Assembly (NCBI RefSeq): GCF_003634585.1
Contig: NZ_RBLG01000002.1
Location: 372,001-436,000, forward strand
Direction: 5' to 3'
Length of the DNA: 64,000 nucleotides
DNA from: Gillisia mitskevichiae
GTDB taxonomy: Bacteria > Bacteroidota > Bacteroidia > Flavobacteriales > Flavobacteriaceae
In this document: positions 63,189 through 64,000 of the stretch, in pieces
Layout of the letters: every line of letters begins with the position of its first letter
How positions within the stretch are numbered: position 1 is the first letter of the stretch
Notes under the pieces: model-generated
What the model was told of the DNA's origin: nothing
The model's input: the letters and a program-made list of their open reading frames with translations, nothing else
Databases searched by the model: none
Translations under genes and position numbers: made by a program

Positions 63189-64000
63189 ATGACCTATTTT
63201 AGAAAAATTCTTGAGTATGCGAAGCCCTATAAGCAGTTCGCAGTTTTAAATATAGTATGTAATATCTTTTATGCACTTTTTAGTACGCTTTCTTTTATAG
63301 CATTAATTCCTGTTATAGATATACTTTTTGATAAAAGTAAAAGAGTTGCAATAAAACCAGATTATGAAGGCTTATCTAGCGCTAAAGACTTTATAGTAGA
63401 CTACTTTAATTATCATGTTACTCAAAAAGTAATTGAAGATGAAGTTTCCGCATTAATATTTATCTGCGGAATTGTTGTTTTATTGTTCTTCTTGAAAAAT
63501 CTCTTTGGCTATCTAGCTGCATTTTTCATCACTTTTTTAAGAAATGGAGTACTTCGGGATGTAAGAAATGCATTATACAATAAGATCCTTCACCTACCAA
63601 TCTCTTATTTTTCAGAAAAGAAAAAAGGAGATACTATATCTAGGATCACTGCAGATGTTAATGAAGTACAAACTTCTTTTCTATCCATTTTAGAACTTAT
63701 AGTTAGAGAACCACTTACTATTATCTTCACTATAATTGCTATGTTAATGATAAGTGCAAAACTTACCATTTTCGTATTTATTTTTCTTCCTATATCTGGA
63801 TTTATAATTTCCCTGATCGGAAAAAAATTAAAAAGTCAGTCTTTAAAAGCTCAGGAAGAGAATGGGAATTTCTTATCTATTGTTGAAGAAACTTTATCTA
63901 GCTTAAAAATTGTGAAAGGTTTTAATGCTGAAGATAAATTTCAGGAGAAATTTGAAGGCTCCACTAATAGACTGAATTCAATATTGAATAGTCTGATAAA
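63189..64000 (+). CDS. MsbA-type ABC exporter, N-terminal part (runs off window)
   Basis: About 270 codons from the ATG at 63189 are visible and the frame is open to the window end. The sequence shows the first transmembrane helices (SLS FIALIPVIDILF-like near 30-45, and a second near 90-108), an intracellular loop with LRNGVLRDVRNALYNKILHLP and PISYFSEKKKGDTISRITADVNEVQ, all typical of type-1 ABC exporters of the MsbA kind. The ATPase domain lies outside. It starts nine bases after the mutase stop, so it may belong to that unit. Confidence 0.88.
   Translation, partial: MTYFRKILEYAKPYKQFAVLNIVCNIFYALFSTLSFIALIPVIDILFDKSKRVAIKPDYEGLSSAKDFIVDYFNYHVTQKVIEDEVSALIFICGIVVLLFFLKNLFGYLAAFFITFLRNGVLRDVRNALYNKILHLPISYFSEKKKGDTISRITADVNEVQTSFLSILELIVREPLTIIFTIIAMLMISAKLTIFVFIFLPISGFIISLIGKKLKSQSLKAQEENGNFLSIVEETLSSLKIVKGFNAEDKFQEKFEGSTNRLNSILNSLI

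Overview
The window is a chromosomal stretch from a low-GC member of the Bacteroidota, almost certainly family Flavobacteriaceae (relatives of the Gramella/Zunongwangia/Salegentibacter type are plausible, but the genus cannot be fixed by reading alone). The grounds are promoters of the Bacteroidetes form (TTG, about 19 bases, TAnnTTTG) instead of -35/-10 boxes, absence of clear Shine-Dalgarno sequences, TonB receptors with an N-terminal carboxypeptidase-regulatory-like domain, and many lineage-typical families (DUF4290, DUF4252, DUF4199, DUF5916, DUF2400/TIGR02757, BatA). Nearly all of it is housekeeping chromosome. I see no insertion sequence, prophage, integrase or CRISPR array.

Layout. 1-5.0 kb: a 2[4Fe-4S] ferredoxin diverges from a LuxC-type acyl-CoA reductase, followed by serC and serA (serine synthesis), a DUF937 protein and a small lipoprotein. 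5.0-8.0 kb: a small membrane protein, a His/Cys-rich exported protein and a TonB-dependent receptor, suggestive of metal uptake. 8.0-13.6 kb: folE and msrA (minus strand), a large DUF5916 outer-membrane-like protein, an orphan LolD-like ATPase and a DUF2400 protein. 13.8-16.4 kb: two tandem GAF-histidine kinases without a response regulator. 16.4-23.5 kb: a BatA/VWA membrane protein overlapping a dihydroorotase-like pseudoenzyme, small membrane and esterase genes, a metallo-hydrolase and a conserved 484-residue protein. 23.5-29.9 kb: murA, DUF4290, DUF493, an NadR-like ATPase, recQ, fmt and hup. 29.9-34.9 kb: a YqgE-family protein, an aminotransferase IV, a START-like protein, tRNA-Met, a sirtuin, a helical-repeat protein and purB. 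34.9-38.5 kb: an ECF sigma / membrane protein / DUF4252 x2 operon, divergent from an S41 peptidase lipoprotein. 38.6-43.9 kb: a vitamin B12 uptake locus with a TonB receptor under a cobalamin riboswitch and a divergent btuF-btuC-btuD set. 43.9-48.8 kb: rmuC and a tightly packed run of a serine hydrolase, a small membrane protein, a thioesterase and an SBF-type transporter, then DUF423. 49-64 kb: DUF1697, carB, rpmH, a TPR protein, a thioredoxin-fold protein, a lytic transglycosylase, a hydrolase, a GNAT-like protein, mtaB, a GlmU-like protein, rpmE (type B), DUF4199, a glycosyltransferase, a phospho-sugar mutase and the start of an MsbA-type exporter that runs off the window.

Functionally, the clearest integrated units are the B12 locus, the ECF sigma operon with a probable self-recognised promoter, and the serC-serA pair. 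Several familiar enzymes carry departures at key residues: MurA with Asp for the catalytic Cys, a dihydroorotase without its HxH metal site, a sirtuin without its zinc cysteines, a CarB without its allosteric domain and a TlpA-like protein without its second cysteine. These, a terminator abutting the start codon of the aminotransferase gene and the duplicated orphan kinases are the points most worth a second look. I did not find convincing evidence of a wholly new system.
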